From the NCBI GenBank assembly GCA_044238735.1, contig JBIICS010000095.1, positions 1-11,085 of the forward strand: a stretch of 11,085 nucleotides of DNA, in the 5' to 3' direction. The notes under the pieces were generated by a model that was not told the DNA's origin, did no database searches, and worked only from the letters and a program-made list of their open reading frames with translations. Both the position numbers and the translations under genes were made by a program. The stretch comes from JBIICS01 sp044238735 (GTDB taxonomy: Bacteria > Bacteroidota > Bacteroidia > UBA4408). Shown here one piece after another: positions 1 to 7,303 of the stretch; the first letter of the stretch is position 1, and each line of letters starts with the position of its first letter.

Positions 1-27
1 GCGTTTTTTTTAAGTTTTTTCATATAC

Positions 28-63
28 AAAAAAAGTTTAGTGAAACGACTTTCACTAAACTTT
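28..63 (-). terminator. Intrinsic terminator of ribBA
   Basis: A perfect 14-bp stem (32-45 pairs with 50-63) closes a 4-nt loop (46-49). On the minus strand it runs directly into a seven-U tract (complement of the A run at 28-34). It lies about 75 nt beyond the ribBA stop codon in the correct orientation. The rest of 1-138 shows no gene. Confidence 0.88.
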
Positions 64-138
64 CTTGTAGCCCAATAGCATAAAGGGTTATAGAGCTTTT
101 TACCAACTATTTTTTGCTATTATGCCTGAAAAAAATAA

Positions 139-1350
139 TCACTTTATGTTTAGTTGATGCCCCATCTTATCTTTTTTGGTTTTTAGATAGTCGGCGTTAT
201 GAGGATTGGCTTCAATTTCAATAGCAACATTTTCTACTATTTCTAGTCCATAACCAATTAGTCCTGCGCGTTTAACTGGGTTATTACTCATTAATCTAAT
301 TTTAGAAACCCCTAGGTCTCTTAAAATTTGAGCTCCTATACCATAATCACGTTCATCCATTTTGAATCCCAACTCTAAATTAGCTTCAACTGTATCTAAA
401 CCACCTTCTTGTAATTTATAGGCTTTTAATTTATTAATTAAACCAATTCCTCTTCCCTCCTGATTCATGTATAGAATTACACCTTTTCCTTCTCTCTCTA
501 CCATTTCCATAGCTTTATGTAATTGCGGACCACAATCGCAGCGGCAACTACCAAAAATATCACCGGTCATACAAGAAGAATGTACTCTTACCAATAAAGG
601 TTCATCGGGATTCCATTCGCCCTTTATTAAAGCTAAATGATCCATATCGGTAGCCTTATGTTTATAAGCAATTAGTTTAAAATTGCCCATATTGGTTGGC
701 ATGTCAACATCTACTATTCGTTCAACCGATCGGTCAAATTTTAGTCGGTAGCTAATTAAATCCTGAATAGAAACAATTTTTAAATCGAATTTATCCGCAA
801 TTTTGTATAAGTCGGGTAAGCGGGCCATTGTACCGTCTTCGTTCATTATTTCCACGATAACACCCGCGGGTTCAAATCCGGCTAAACGGGCAAAGTCAAT
901 AGCAGCCTCGGTATGACCAGCTCTTCTTAAAACCCCTTCCTTTTTAGCTCGCAACGGAAAAATATGTCCGGGTTTACCTAACTCTTCCGGCTTGGTATTA
1001 AGGTTAATAAGTGCGAGAATAGTTTTAGCGCGATCCTGAGCAGAAATACCGGTGGTACAGCCATGTCCAATTAAATCTACAGATATAGTGAAAGGAGTTT
1101 CAAAAGTAGCAGAGTTTTTGGTTACCATTAACTCTAGTCCAAGTTCATCGCAACGATCTTCAACTAATGGGGCGCAAATTAATCCGCGACCATGGGTTGC
1201 CATAAAGTTTACAATTTCGGGTGTTATAGATCTGGCGGCACACAAAAAATCCCCTTCATTTTCTCTATCTTCATCATCAACCACAATAATCACCTTTCCT
1301 GATTTAATATCCTCAATAGCCTCTTCTATTGTGTTTAGTTTATTCCGCAT
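139..1350 (-). CDS. ribBA: Bifunctional 3,4-dihydroxy-2-butanone 4-phosphate synthase / GTP cyclohydrolase II
   Basis: This cytosolic riboflavin enzyme makes both precursors. The N-terminal half (about residues 1-202) converts ribulose 5-phosphate to 3,4-dihydroxy-2-butanone 4-phosphate; the C-terminal half (about 205-400) opens GTP to the pyrimidine precursor. In the first domain the acidic DDEDRENEGD motif (25-34) and HTEAA (146-150) are intact. In the second, the zinc cysteines are C260, C271 and C273 (CMTGD... and CDCG), and the catalytic Tyr311 (AYKLQ) and Arg334 (DERD) are present. The spacing matches E. coli RibA, with one extra cysteine at 269. Length (403 aa) is normal for the fused form, so both activities are expected. 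The start is the ATG at 1350. A TAAATTTG match to the phylum -7 element lies 14 nt upstream. No FMN riboswitch is visible in the short leader. It is probably monocistronic between two terminators. Confidence 0.96.
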   Translation of the reverse strand: MRNKLNTIEEAIEDIKSGKVIIVVDDEDRENEGDFLCAARSITPEIVNFMATHGRGLICAPLVEDRCDELGLELMVTKNSATFETPFTISVDLIGHGCTTGISAQDRAKTILALINLNTKPEELGKPGHIFPLRAKKEGVLRRAGHTEAAIDFARLAGFEPAGVIVEIMNEDGTMARLPDLYKIADKFDLKIVSIQDLISYRLKFDRSVERIVDVDMPTNMGNFKLIAYKHKATDMDHLALIKGEWNPDEPLLVRVHSSCMTGDIFGSCRCDCGPQLHKAMEMVEREGKGVILYMNQEGRGIGLINKLKAYKLQEGGLDTVEANLELGFKMDERDYGIGAQILRDLGVSKIRLMSNNPVKRAGLIGYGLEIVENVAIEIEANPHNADYLKTKKDKMGHQLNIK

Positions 1351-1364
1351 AATTTACATTTTAA

Positions 1365-1372
1365 CAAATTTA
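1365..1372 (-). promoter_or_regulatory. Candidate -7 promoter element of ribBA
   Basis: The minus strand reads TAAATTTG, an exact match to the Bacteroidota -7 consensus TAnnTTTG. It would give a 5' leader of roughly 10 nt. No TTTG -33 element is visible at the expected distance, and the region is AT-rich, so a chance match is possible. Confidence 0.35.
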
Positions 1373-1483
1373 AGAATAAATACCCTTTGTTTTTTTTTAT
1401 TAAGAGCTTAAGCCTTACAAGCTATTAAATAATTAAAAAAATTATTTTTAAAAGGGTTTAAGTCAATAAACAACATATGCTTT

Positions 1484-1513
1484 AAAAAAAAAGCTCCCAT
1501 ATTGGGAGCTTTT
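1484..1513 (-). terminator. Intrinsic terminator of dnaK
   Basis: An 11-bp perfect stem (1489-1499 with 1503-1513, core GCTCCCA/TGGGAGC) has a 3-nt loop. On the minus strand it is followed by nine U's (A run at 1484-1492). It lies 22 nt beyond the dnaK stop and separates dnaK from ribBA. Confidence 0.93.
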
Positions 1514-1534
1514 AATTGATAATAGATTATTAAC

Positions 1535-3430
1535 TTAACTTTTTACTTCTTCGTAGTCAACATCGGTCGCTTCAGCACCTGAACTATTTGATGTGTTGGC
1601 ACTTGCAGCATCCCCTTGAGCACCGCCTTGCGTGGCTTTGTACATATCTTCAGATGCAGCGCTCCAAGCAGTATTCAACGTTTCGGTTGCTTTTTCAATT
1701 CCGGATAAGTCTTTTGAAGCATGAGCTGTTTTAAGTGTAGTTAATGCACTTTCGATAGCACCTTTTTTATCAGCTGGTATCTTGTCGCCAAATTCTTTTA
1801 ATTGTTTTTCGGTTTGGAAGATTAATGAATCAGCGCCATTAAGTTTTTCAATTTCTTCTTTAGCTTTTTTATCTGCCTCGGCATTTGCCTCTGCTTCCGC
1901 TTTCATACGTTTAATTTCTTCATCGTTTAATTTAGATGAACCCTCTATACGTATATTTTGCTCTTTGTTTGTGGCTTTGTCTTTAGCTGTAACACTAATA
2001 ATACCATTTGCATCAATATCAAAAACTACTTCAATTTGAGGAATGCCACGTGGCGATGGAGGTATACCATCCAGAATAAATCTTCCAAGGGTTTTATTAT
2101 CTTTTGCCATAGATCTTTCTCCCTGCAAAATGTGAATTTCTACGGAGGGTTGATTATCTGCGGCTGTAGAAAACACTTCTGATTTTTTAGTTGGAATAGT
2201 GGTATTAGCCTCAATCATTTTGGTCATAACTCCACCCATAGTTTCAATCCCTAAAGAAAGCGGTGTAACATCCAGTAACAAAACGTCTTTAACTTCACCC
2301 GTTAAAACACCTCCTTGAATGGCTGCCCCTACTGCAACTACTTCATCCGGATTTACTCCTTTAGAAGGAGATTTACCAAAGAAAGATTCAACAGCAGTTT
2401 GAATTGCCGGAATACGAGTAGAACCTCCAACTAAAATAATTTCGTCAATATCTTTAACACTTAAGCCGGCATTTTGAAGTGCGGAACGACAAGGGTCAAT
2501 AGTACGTTTTACTAAATCATCCACTAATTGTTCAAATTTTGCACGAGTAAGGTTACGTACTAAGTGTTTCGGAACACCATCTACAGGCATAATATAAGGT
2601 AAGTTGATTTCGGTAGAAGAAGAACTGGATAATTCAATTTTAGCTTTTTCCGCCGCCTCTTTTAAACGTTGAAGGGCCATTGGATCTTTGCGTAAATCCA
2701 AACCTTCATCATTTTTAAATTCGTCAGCTAACCAGTCAATAATTCTTTGGTCGAAATCGTCACCCCCTAGGTGAGTGTCTCCATCGGTTGATTTTACTTC
2801 GAAAACTCCATCGCCAAGTTCAAGAACAGAAACGTCATGTGTACCACCTCCGCAGTCGAACACCACAATTTTCAAGTCCTGTCCTTTTTTATCTAAACCA
2901 TATGCTAAAGCAGCGGCCGTTGGTTCGTTAATAATACGACGCACTTTTAAACCTGCAATTTCTCCAGCTTCTTTAGTAGCCTGGCGTTGTGCATCGTTAA
3001 AATAGGCAGGAACTGTAATTACTGCTTCATGTACATCGGTTCCCAAGAAATCTTCGGCTGTTTTTTTCATTTTCTGAAGAATCATGGCTGAAATTTCTTG
3101 TGGAGTATAGTTTCTGTCTGCAATTTTAACCCTTGGAGTATTGTTGTCGCCTTTAACAACTTCGTAGGGCATACGGCTGATCTCTCTTGAAGATTCGTCG
3201 TAACTGTTCCCCATAAAACGTTTTATTGAATAAATGGTTTTTTTAGGGTTTGTAATGGACTGACGTTTGGCAGGATCACCTACTTTACGTTCTCCGTTAT
3301 CTAAAAAAGCTACAATGGAAGGAGTTGTTCTTTTACCTTCGGCATTAGCTATTACTACAGGTTCGTTACCTTCCATTACTGCAACGCAAGAGTTGGTAGT
3401 ACCTAAGTCGATTCCGATTATTTTACTCAT
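1535..3430 (-). CDS. dnaK: Molecular chaperone DnaK (Hsp70)
   Basis: This ATP-dependent cytosolic chaperone binds exposed hydrophobic peptides and works with DnaJ and GrpE, neither of which is in the window. The start is placed at 3430, where the family-typical MSKIIGIDLGTTNS begins; an upstream in-frame ATG at 3469 would add 13 unrelated residues. The product is 631 aa, normal for the family. The nucleotide-binding domain spans about 1-380: phosphate loop GIDLGTTNS (6-14), Lys70, NEPTAAALAYG (168-178), VGGSTRIP (334-341). The linker is DVLLLDVTP (382-390), the substrate-binding beta domain about 391-500, then a helical lid and a Ser/Ala/Gly-rich tail ending EEVKS. Oddity: the phosphate-2 motif reads FDCGGGTHD (191-199) where FDLGGGTFD is usual. 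The leader contains a 10-bp palindrome (3457-3466), but no CIRCE element (the HrcA operator) is visible. Confidence 0.97.
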   Translation of the reverse strand: MSKIIGIDLGTTNSCVAVMEGNEPVVIANAEGKRTTPSIVAFLDNGERKVGDPAKRQSITNPKKTIYSIKRFMGNSYDESSREISRMPYEVVKGDNNTPRVKIADRNYTPQEISAMILQKMKKTAEDFLGTDVHEAVITVPAYFNDAQRQATKEAGEIAGLKVRRIINEPTAAALAYGLDKKGQDLKIVVFDCGGGTHDVSVLELGDGVFEVKSTDGDTHLGGDDFDQRIIDWLADEFKNDEGLDLRKDPMALQRLKEAAEKAKIELSSSSSTEINLPYIMPVDGVPKHLVRNLTRAKFEQLVDDLVKRTIDPCRSALQNAGLSVKDIDEIILVGGSTRIPAIQTAVESFFGKSPSKGVNPDEVVAVGAAIQGGVLTGEVKDVLLLDVTPLSLGIETMGGVMTKMIEANTTIPTKKSEVFSTAADNQPSVEIHILQGERSMAKDNKTLGRFILDGIPPSPRGIPQIEVVFDIDANGIISVTAKDKATNKEQNIRIEGSSKLNDEEIKRMKAEAEANAEADKKAKEEIEKLNGADSLIFQTEKQLKEFGDKIPADKKGAIESALTTLKTAHASKDLSGIEKATETLNTAWSAASEDMYKATQGGAQGDAASANTSNSSGAEATDVDYEEVKS

Positions 3431-3456
3431 AACTTTATTTTTAAAATTTATTTTAC

Positions 3457-3466
3457 ACCTTAAGGT
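3457..3466. repeat. 10-bp perfect palindrome in dnaK leader
   Basis: ACCTTAAGGT is a perfect palindrome centred 31-32 bp upstream of the dnaK start codon. It could be an operator half-pair or chance. It does not resemble the HrcA CIRCE sequence. Confidence 0.3.
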
Positions 3467-3524
3467 CAACTTTTATGCCTTTGCCAAAAATTAGATTTTA
3501 TACTGAATTAAAGTCATATTCTTT

Positions 3525-3558
3525 AAAACAAAACAAAAGCCTGTCAGAAACAGGCTTT
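3525..3558 (-). terminator. Intrinsic terminator of the 389-aa lipoprotein gene
   Basis: A 9-bp perfect stem (3536-3544 AAAGCCTGT with 3550-3558) has a 5-nt loop. On the minus strand it is followed by an interrupted U-rich tract (TTTTGTTTTGTTTT). It lies 27 nt beyond the stop of the gene at 3585-4754 and insulates that gene from dnaK. Confidence 0.85.
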
Positions 3559-3584
3559 AAATAAGAAAATATGTCAGTTTTTTT

Positions 3585-4754
3585 TTAAGGGACATATAAT
3601 GTATCCAATGGATTAGAACCGGTAGAGGTAAAATAAGCAAATCCTAAATTTTTGGTGTATTTACCAGTAGCAAGTTCATAGAGGGAGGGATAGTTTAATC
3701 CACCTGCAGAAACACTACTGGTGCTATTGTCTATGTAAAACTCACGCAAGTCGGTAGGATATTTATAATAATTTTTGTGTGTAGTGAAATTGGTATATTT
3801 TGAAGCAAAAATGCCTAAACCATTTGTGATGTTAGTAAAAATTGGCTTTTCCAGCGTAGTATTAGAGGATGTTTTGCTTACGGTGTAAAAGGTATCAAAA
3901 TCGCTGTTACCGGTTTCAACAACAAAGCTAACACTATCAACAAATCGTTTTACACCAGATTTAACCTTAATTTTTTCACCGATGTAACGATATAACTCTT
4001 CCGAATTTAGATTTAAATCAATTTTTTCATCTCCTTCCGAATTATTAGATCGAATGTATTGCATAGGAAAATCGATAAACAATGCAGAGGATTTAACATT
4101 AGCAAACAATTCGTGATAGAAAAAACGAACATATGGAAAAATAATTTTGGTGTTTTTTCCGGTAGTAAATTCAATTGAAACGTTGGTATATTGTTTAGTA
4201 TTAGCACCAAATAAGTTTAAGGTATATACTGCAGGATTACTTTTAAAAAAATAAAAACTAAGCGGTAAACTTATGGCAGATTGTAATACCGGTAAAGTCT
4301 TAGCGAAAGCTTTGTAACCTGTTTTTAGGTTCTCTATTTCCAGCACAAATTCGCTTTTATCATTGGCAATTAATTTTGGGGAAGTTGTGGCTGCTTTAAA
4401 AATCACATTGGGCTCTTTGTAAAACAAACCCGGATCTTTTACATAGCTGGAGTCTAAGACAAAAGCATAGGCTTCTTTTTCAACAAGCTTGCTGTTTACC
4501 GTTTCCAACCTTTTTAAAGTAACCTTTATATCTGTTCCAAAATTCATTAAACCAGCATTTTGTGCAGCTTCAATAGCATTTGCTTTAACAAGGTATGTTT
4601 TGTTAATACGTAAATATTGAAACTTAGCGTTTGGGTCTATTATACCATAAACGACAGCTGTTTCTTTTGGATCTGAATTGATATCAAGATCATTTTTACA
4701 GGATGATGCAAAAATGAACAAAACAAAAAGCTTAAACAGGAAGAAATTTCTCAT
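3585..4754 (-). CDS. Lipoprotein of unknown function
   Basis: I do not recognise a named family with confidence. The 389-aa product starts with a hydrophobic, Phe/Leu-rich signal sequence and a lipobox ending in Cys19 (FASSC), so it should be a signal-peptidase-II lipoprotein in the cell envelope. Just after it is VYGIIDPNAKFQYLRINK (35-52), a pattern I recall from N-terminal beta-domains of other Bacteroidota lipoproteins, broadly similar to DUF4249-type proteins; that is memory, not a search. The rest is rich in beta-prone segments (for example 130-150 and 155-200) with no visible catalytic motif and only the lipobox Cys. It has its own terminator and a TAAATTTG element 19 nt upstream of the start, so it is probably a single-gene unit. 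It is divergent from the polysaccharide pair, but nothing shows a functional link. Confidence 0.8.
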   Translation of the reverse strand: MRNFFLFKLFVLFIFASSCKNDLDINSDPKETAVVYGIIDPNAKFQYLRINKTYLVKANAIEAAQNAGLMNFGTDIKVTLKRLETVNSKLVEKEAYAFVLDSSYVKDPGLFYKEPNVIFKAATTSPKLIANDKSEFVLEIENLKTGYKAFAKTLPVLQSAISLPLSFYFFKSNPAVYTLNLFGANTKQYTNVSIEFTTGKNTKIIFPYVRFFYHELFANVKSSALFIDFPMQYIRSNNSEGDEKIDLNLNSEELYRYIGEKIKVKSGVKRFVDSVSFVVETGNSDFDTFYTVSKTSSNTTLEKPIFTNITNGLGIFASKYTNFTTHKNYYKYPTDLREFYIDNSTSSVSAGGLNYPSLYELATGKYTKNLGFAYFTSTGSNPLDTLYVP

Positions 4755-4773
4755 TAAAAAAATATAGCGAGAC

Positions 4774-4781
4774 CAAATTTA
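4774..4781 (-). promoter_or_regulatory. Candidate -7 promoter element, leftward (lipoprotein gene)
   Basis: The minus strand reads TAAATTTG, an exact match to TAnnTTTG, in a 47-bp divergent spacer. Transcription would start about 15 nt before the ATG at 4754. A TTTG exists further upstream (4807-4810, inside the divergent gene), but the spacer is too long for a normal -33 box. Confidence 0.45.
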
Positions 4782-4786
4782 AAAAA

Positions 4787-4794
4787 TACCTTTG
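4787..4794 (+). promoter_or_regulatory. Candidate -7 promoter element, rightward (wcaF-like gene)
   Basis: TACCTTTG exactly matches TAnnTTTG and sits 7 nt before the ATG at 4802. If used, the mRNA would be almost leaderless. No clear -33 TTTG is seen. It overlaps the promoter region of the divergent gene, so the two promoters could compete. Confidence 0.45.
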
Positions 4795-4801
4795 TATAAC
4801 C

Positions 4802-5353
4802 ATGCACAAAACAACGCAATTAAATAATTTTAATAATACTTGGTATAATTCAGGTGCTGGCAGTGTTAAGAAGTTGGCCTGGTATATTACGAATGCACTT
4901 TTCTTTAATTCAGCTTTCCCGCATATGGGTATAAAGCGTTTTTTACTTCGATTTTTTGGTGCAAGAATAGGCAAAGGACTCATTATAAAAAATCATGTTA
5001 ATATTAAATATCCTTGGTTTTTAAGCATTGGTGACCATTGCTGGATTGGCGAACAGGTTTGGATTGATAACCTGGCTCCTGTTAAAATCGCGCATCATGT
5101 TTGCGTTTCGCAAGGAGCCATGTTGCTTACCGGAAATCATAATTACAAAAAAGAAACGTTTGATTTAATGGTTGGAGAAATTACAATTGATGACGGGGTT
5201 TGGATTGGTGCTAAATCGGTAGTTTGTCCGGGACTTTCTTTAAAATCGCATTCAGTTATAAGTGTTGGTTCGGTTTTAACCCAAAATACAGAAGCCTATT
5301 TTATATACCGTGGTAACCCTGCCCAAAAAATTAAACAGAGAGTAATTGCTTAA
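4802..5353 (+). CDS. WcaF-like colanic-acid-type acetyltransferase
   Basis: This is a 183-aa O-acetyltransferase of the left-handed beta-helix (hexapeptide repeat) superfamily. It would transfer acetyl from acetyl-CoA to a sugar of an exopolysaccharide or its lipid-linked precursor at the cytoplasmic face. The N-terminal helix with WYITNALFF (27-35) leads into LLRFFGARIGKGL (48-60), then hexapeptide repeats: IKYPWFLSIGD (68-78), WIGEQVWIDN (81-90), CVSQGAMLLTGNHNY (101-115) with catalytic His113, DGVWIGAKSVVCPG (131-144), and the closing YRGNPAQKIKQR (169-180). This order and length fit the WcaF family well. The ATG at 4802 preserves the family N-terminus. The stop overlaps the start of the following glycosyltransferase, so the two are co-transcribed and probably translationally coupled. 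Which polysaccharide is modified cannot be told from here. Confidence 0.9.
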   Translation: MHKTTQLNNFNNTWYNSGAGSVKKLAWYITNALFFNSAFPHMGIKRFLLRFFGARIGKGLIIKNHVNIKYPWFLSIGDHCWIGEQVWIDNLAPVKIAHHVCVSQGAMLLTGNHNYKKETFDLMVGEITIDDGVWIGAKSVVCPGLSLKSHSVISVGSVLTQNTEAYFIYRGNPAQKIKQRVIA

Positions 5354-6098
5354 AGTAAGTATTATAACCGTCTGTTTTAATAGTGCATCCACAATTAAGG
5401 ATACCATTAAAAGCGTTATTAATCAAACATACCCCAATATAGAATATATAATTATTGATGGTAAATCTGATGACGAGACCAATAATATAGTTGAAAGTTT
5501 CGGCAATAAAATTAGCATTCACATCAGTGAACCCGACCACGGAATTTACGATGGTTTAAATAAGGGTATTTCAAAAGCTTCGGGCGATATTATTGGCATT
5601 TTGCATGCCGACGATTTTTATGCACATAATACCGTAATTGAGGAAATTGTAGATTGTTTTGAAAAATACGATACGGATAGTGTTTACGCAGATTTAGATT
5701 ATGTTAATCCTATAAATACATCTAAAATTATCAGACATTGGGTGTCGGGAAAATATAAAGAAGGAAAATTTTTATTTGGATGGATGCCGCCTCATCCCAC
5801 TTTTTTTGTTAAGAGAGCAATTTACGATCGTTTAGGAAAATTTAATACCAAATTAAAATCGGCAGCAGATTACGAGTTAATGCTCCGCTTTATACATAAA
5901 CATAACATTAAAACAACTTATTTGCCTTTTGTTACAGTAAAAATGAGAGCCGGCGGAATGAGTAATAAAAATATGGCCAACCGCTTAAGAGCAAATAATG
6001 AAGACAGATTAGCCTGGGAGTTAAATTCGATTAAACCTTATTTTTTTACATTATACTTAAAACCACTACGTAAAATTTTTCAATATATTTTAAAGTAA
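5346..6098 (+). CDS. Family 2 glycosyltransferase, TTG start
   Basis: This 250-aa GT-A fold glycosyltransferase (GT2) would move a sugar from a nucleotide-sugar to a growing polysaccharide or glycolipid. It begins VSIITVCFNS (4-13). DGKSDDET (38-45) contacts the nucleotide, SEPDHGIYDGLNKGI (61-75) is typical of the WcaE-like branch, and HADD (87-90) supplies the metal-binding Asp. The acceptor half has PPHPTFFV (148-155), AADYELMLR (173-181) with the likely catalytic acid pair, and RAGGMS (201-206). No membrane segment is evident. Start: an in-frame TAA (5343-5345) directly precedes TTG (5346-5348), and the conserved sequence begins three codons later with no ATG or GTG before it, so TTG is the only workable start. 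It overlaps the acetyltransferase by 8 nt. Its stop abuts the kinase stop on the other strand. The acceptor and sugar are unknown. Confidence 0.92.
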   Translation: MLKVSIITVCFNSASTIKDTIKSVINQTYPNIEYIIIDGKSDDETNNIVESFGNKISIHISEPDHGIYDGLNKGISKASGDIIGILHADDFYAHNTVIEEIVDCFEKYDTDSVYADLDYVNPINTSKIIRHWVSGKYKEGKFLFGWMPPHPTFFVKRAIYDRLGKFNTKLKSAADYELMLRFIHKHNIKTTYLPFVTVKMRAGGMSNKNMANRLRANNEDRLAWELNSIKPYFFTLYLKPLRKIFQYILK

Positions 6099-7073
6099 TT
6101 AATCTAACCACCTTGAGTACCATGGTTTTTTAATTTGTATGAGATTTTGCGGATTTTGAGCATACGATATCAATTCGTTTAAAAGCAGTTCCACCGATTG
6201 ATAACGTTCATGCTGTCCTTCTATAATTAACTCGATAATTTTATCCTGAGACAAAAGCGCTGGGGGTTTTCCAAATCTTTTTTTGTAAGAACCCTTATTT
6301 AAAATTGAAAACAATTCACCGTCTATATTTTCATGACTAGGAATAGGATTATTTAACTGCAAATTCATTAAAAATTCTGGATTATCGCTGTAGAATGCTT
6401 TTTCGCCGGTAAATAGTTCGTAAAAAGTAAGACTTAGCGCATATACATCGCTATTATAATTTATAAGCTGATGTTTATTTAATAACTGTTCGGGAGGTGA
6501 ATATATTAATGCGAATGGAATTTTTATTTCAAGATCTATCTTTTCGTTTTTTTGCTGAGCCATACCAAAATCGATTAGTTTAATAATAGGATTTAGCTCG
6601 GGGTTTAGTTTAAAATCCTGAATATTACAAACGATAAAGTTAGAGGGTCTAATGTCGCGATGAATAATGCCAAGTTCATGGATCGATTGAACAGCCTTAC
6701 ATAATTCGATGGCTATTTTAATTTTAAATTGCTTGGAGAGTGGTTTAAAAAAATGTTTTTGCTCAATAACTGTTTTAAGACTTTCGCCGGGGATAAAAGG
6801 CCTAACTAAAAAAATCCTGTTACCCAGTTCAAAGAAATCGACGGGTTTACTGCAATATTCGTTATCGGGTGTATATTTTATTTCGCGTGCTATACCAGCA
6901 ATTCCTATTTGGGCGGTAGATAAATTCTTATTTACCTCCTTAAAATAAACTTTTTGATTTTGCTCATTAAATGCAATAAATGAAGAACCGAATTTTCCAT
7001 CTTTTTTTAAGACAAAATCACTCTCTTTTCCTTTTAAATAATAGGAGTTGTTGTGGCCTTTTAATCTGTTCAT
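6099..7073 (-). CDS. Hanks-type serine/threonine protein kinase
   Basis: This 324-aa cytosolic kinase has essentially one domain. Features in order: a poor glycine loop (GKFGSSF, 26-32), the ATP-anchoring Lys45 in VYFKEV, a candidate alphaC Glu64, the catalytic loop HRDIRPSN (138-145) with Asp140 and Asn145, the metal-binding DFG (168-170), SPPEQ (192-196) for the usual APE, Asp209 in SDVYALSLTFYELFTG (208-223), and Arg290 in ERYQS for subdomain XI. Key catalytic residues are all there, so activity is expected, although the usual Lys of HRDxKPxN is Arg142. There is no PASTA, TPR or other sensor domain and no transmembrane helix, so it is not a PknB-like receptor. No phosphatase or FHA gene is adjacent. 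It converges with the glycosyltransferase with zero spacing and no terminator between them. The substrate is unknown. Confidence 0.92.
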   Translation of the reverse strand: MNRLKGHNNSYYLKGKESDFVLKKDGKFGSSFIAFNEQNQKVYFKEVNKNLSTAQIGIAGIAREIKYTPDNEYCSKPVDFFELGNRIFLVRPFIPGESLKTVIEQKHFFKPLSKQFKIKIAIELCKAVQSIHELGIIHRDIRPSNFIVCNIQDFKLNPELNPIIKLIDFGMAQQKNEKIDLEIKIPFALIYSPPEQLLNKHQLINYNSDVYALSLTFYELFTGEKAFYSDNPEFLMNLQLNNPIPSHENIDGELFSILNKGSYKKRFGKPPALLSQDKIIELIIEGQHERYQSVELLLNELISYAQNPQNLIQIKKPWYSRWLD

Positions 7074-7162
7074 AGTGGTTAATGAATCAATTTACCATTA
7101 TAAAATAATTTTTTTATTTAAAATATAAAAAAATAGAGCAACGTATCATTTTTATCGCTAAA

Positions 7163-7183
7163 TTCGGATATTATTAATCCGAA
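7163..7183. repeat. Inverted repeat about 90 bp upstream of the kinase start
   Basis: TTCGGAT (7163-7169) and ATCCGAA (7177-7183) form perfect 7-bp arms around a 7-nt spacer. It could be an operator for a dimeric regulator of the kinase gene or a weak leader hairpin. There is no adjacent U tract, so it is not a terminator. Confidence 0.35.
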
Positions 7184-7303
7184 ATGGTAGTGTTTTTTTC
7201 TTGTTTGTTGTGTTTGGTTTAGCAATAACAAAAAAATCTGCCAATAAAGGATGAAATCAAGTTTGTTGATTTAAATATTCCTTATGCAGATATACATTTC
7301 GGG

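Noticed and set aside
74..121. AATAGCA/TGCTATT inverted repeat downstream of ribBA
   Set aside because: Seven-bp arms with a 34-nt loop in AT-rich DNA; the strong terminator at 28-63 already explains termination here.
1052..1411. Open frame on the plus strand opposite ribBA
   Set aside because: It lies mostly antisense to the well-conserved ribBA, its translation is low-complexity Ser/Ile-rich, and no family is recognised.
1427..1447. AAATAATT/AATTATTT inverted repeat
   Set aside because: All A/T with an A5 loop in an AT-rich spacer; weak, and expected by chance.
1351..1483. FMN riboswitch before ribBA
   Set aside because: The leader is AT-rich, very short if the -7 box is right, and lacks the conserved GC-containing helices of an RFN element.
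1782..2182. Two open frames on the plus strand opposite dnaK
   Set aside because: They are shadows of the dnaK lid and substrate-domain codons; Ser-rich and Phe-rich translations without any known motif.
4732..4983. Minus-strand frame across the divergent spacer
   Set aside because: It overlaps the starts of two better-supported genes and is antisense to the conserved acetyltransferase N-terminus.
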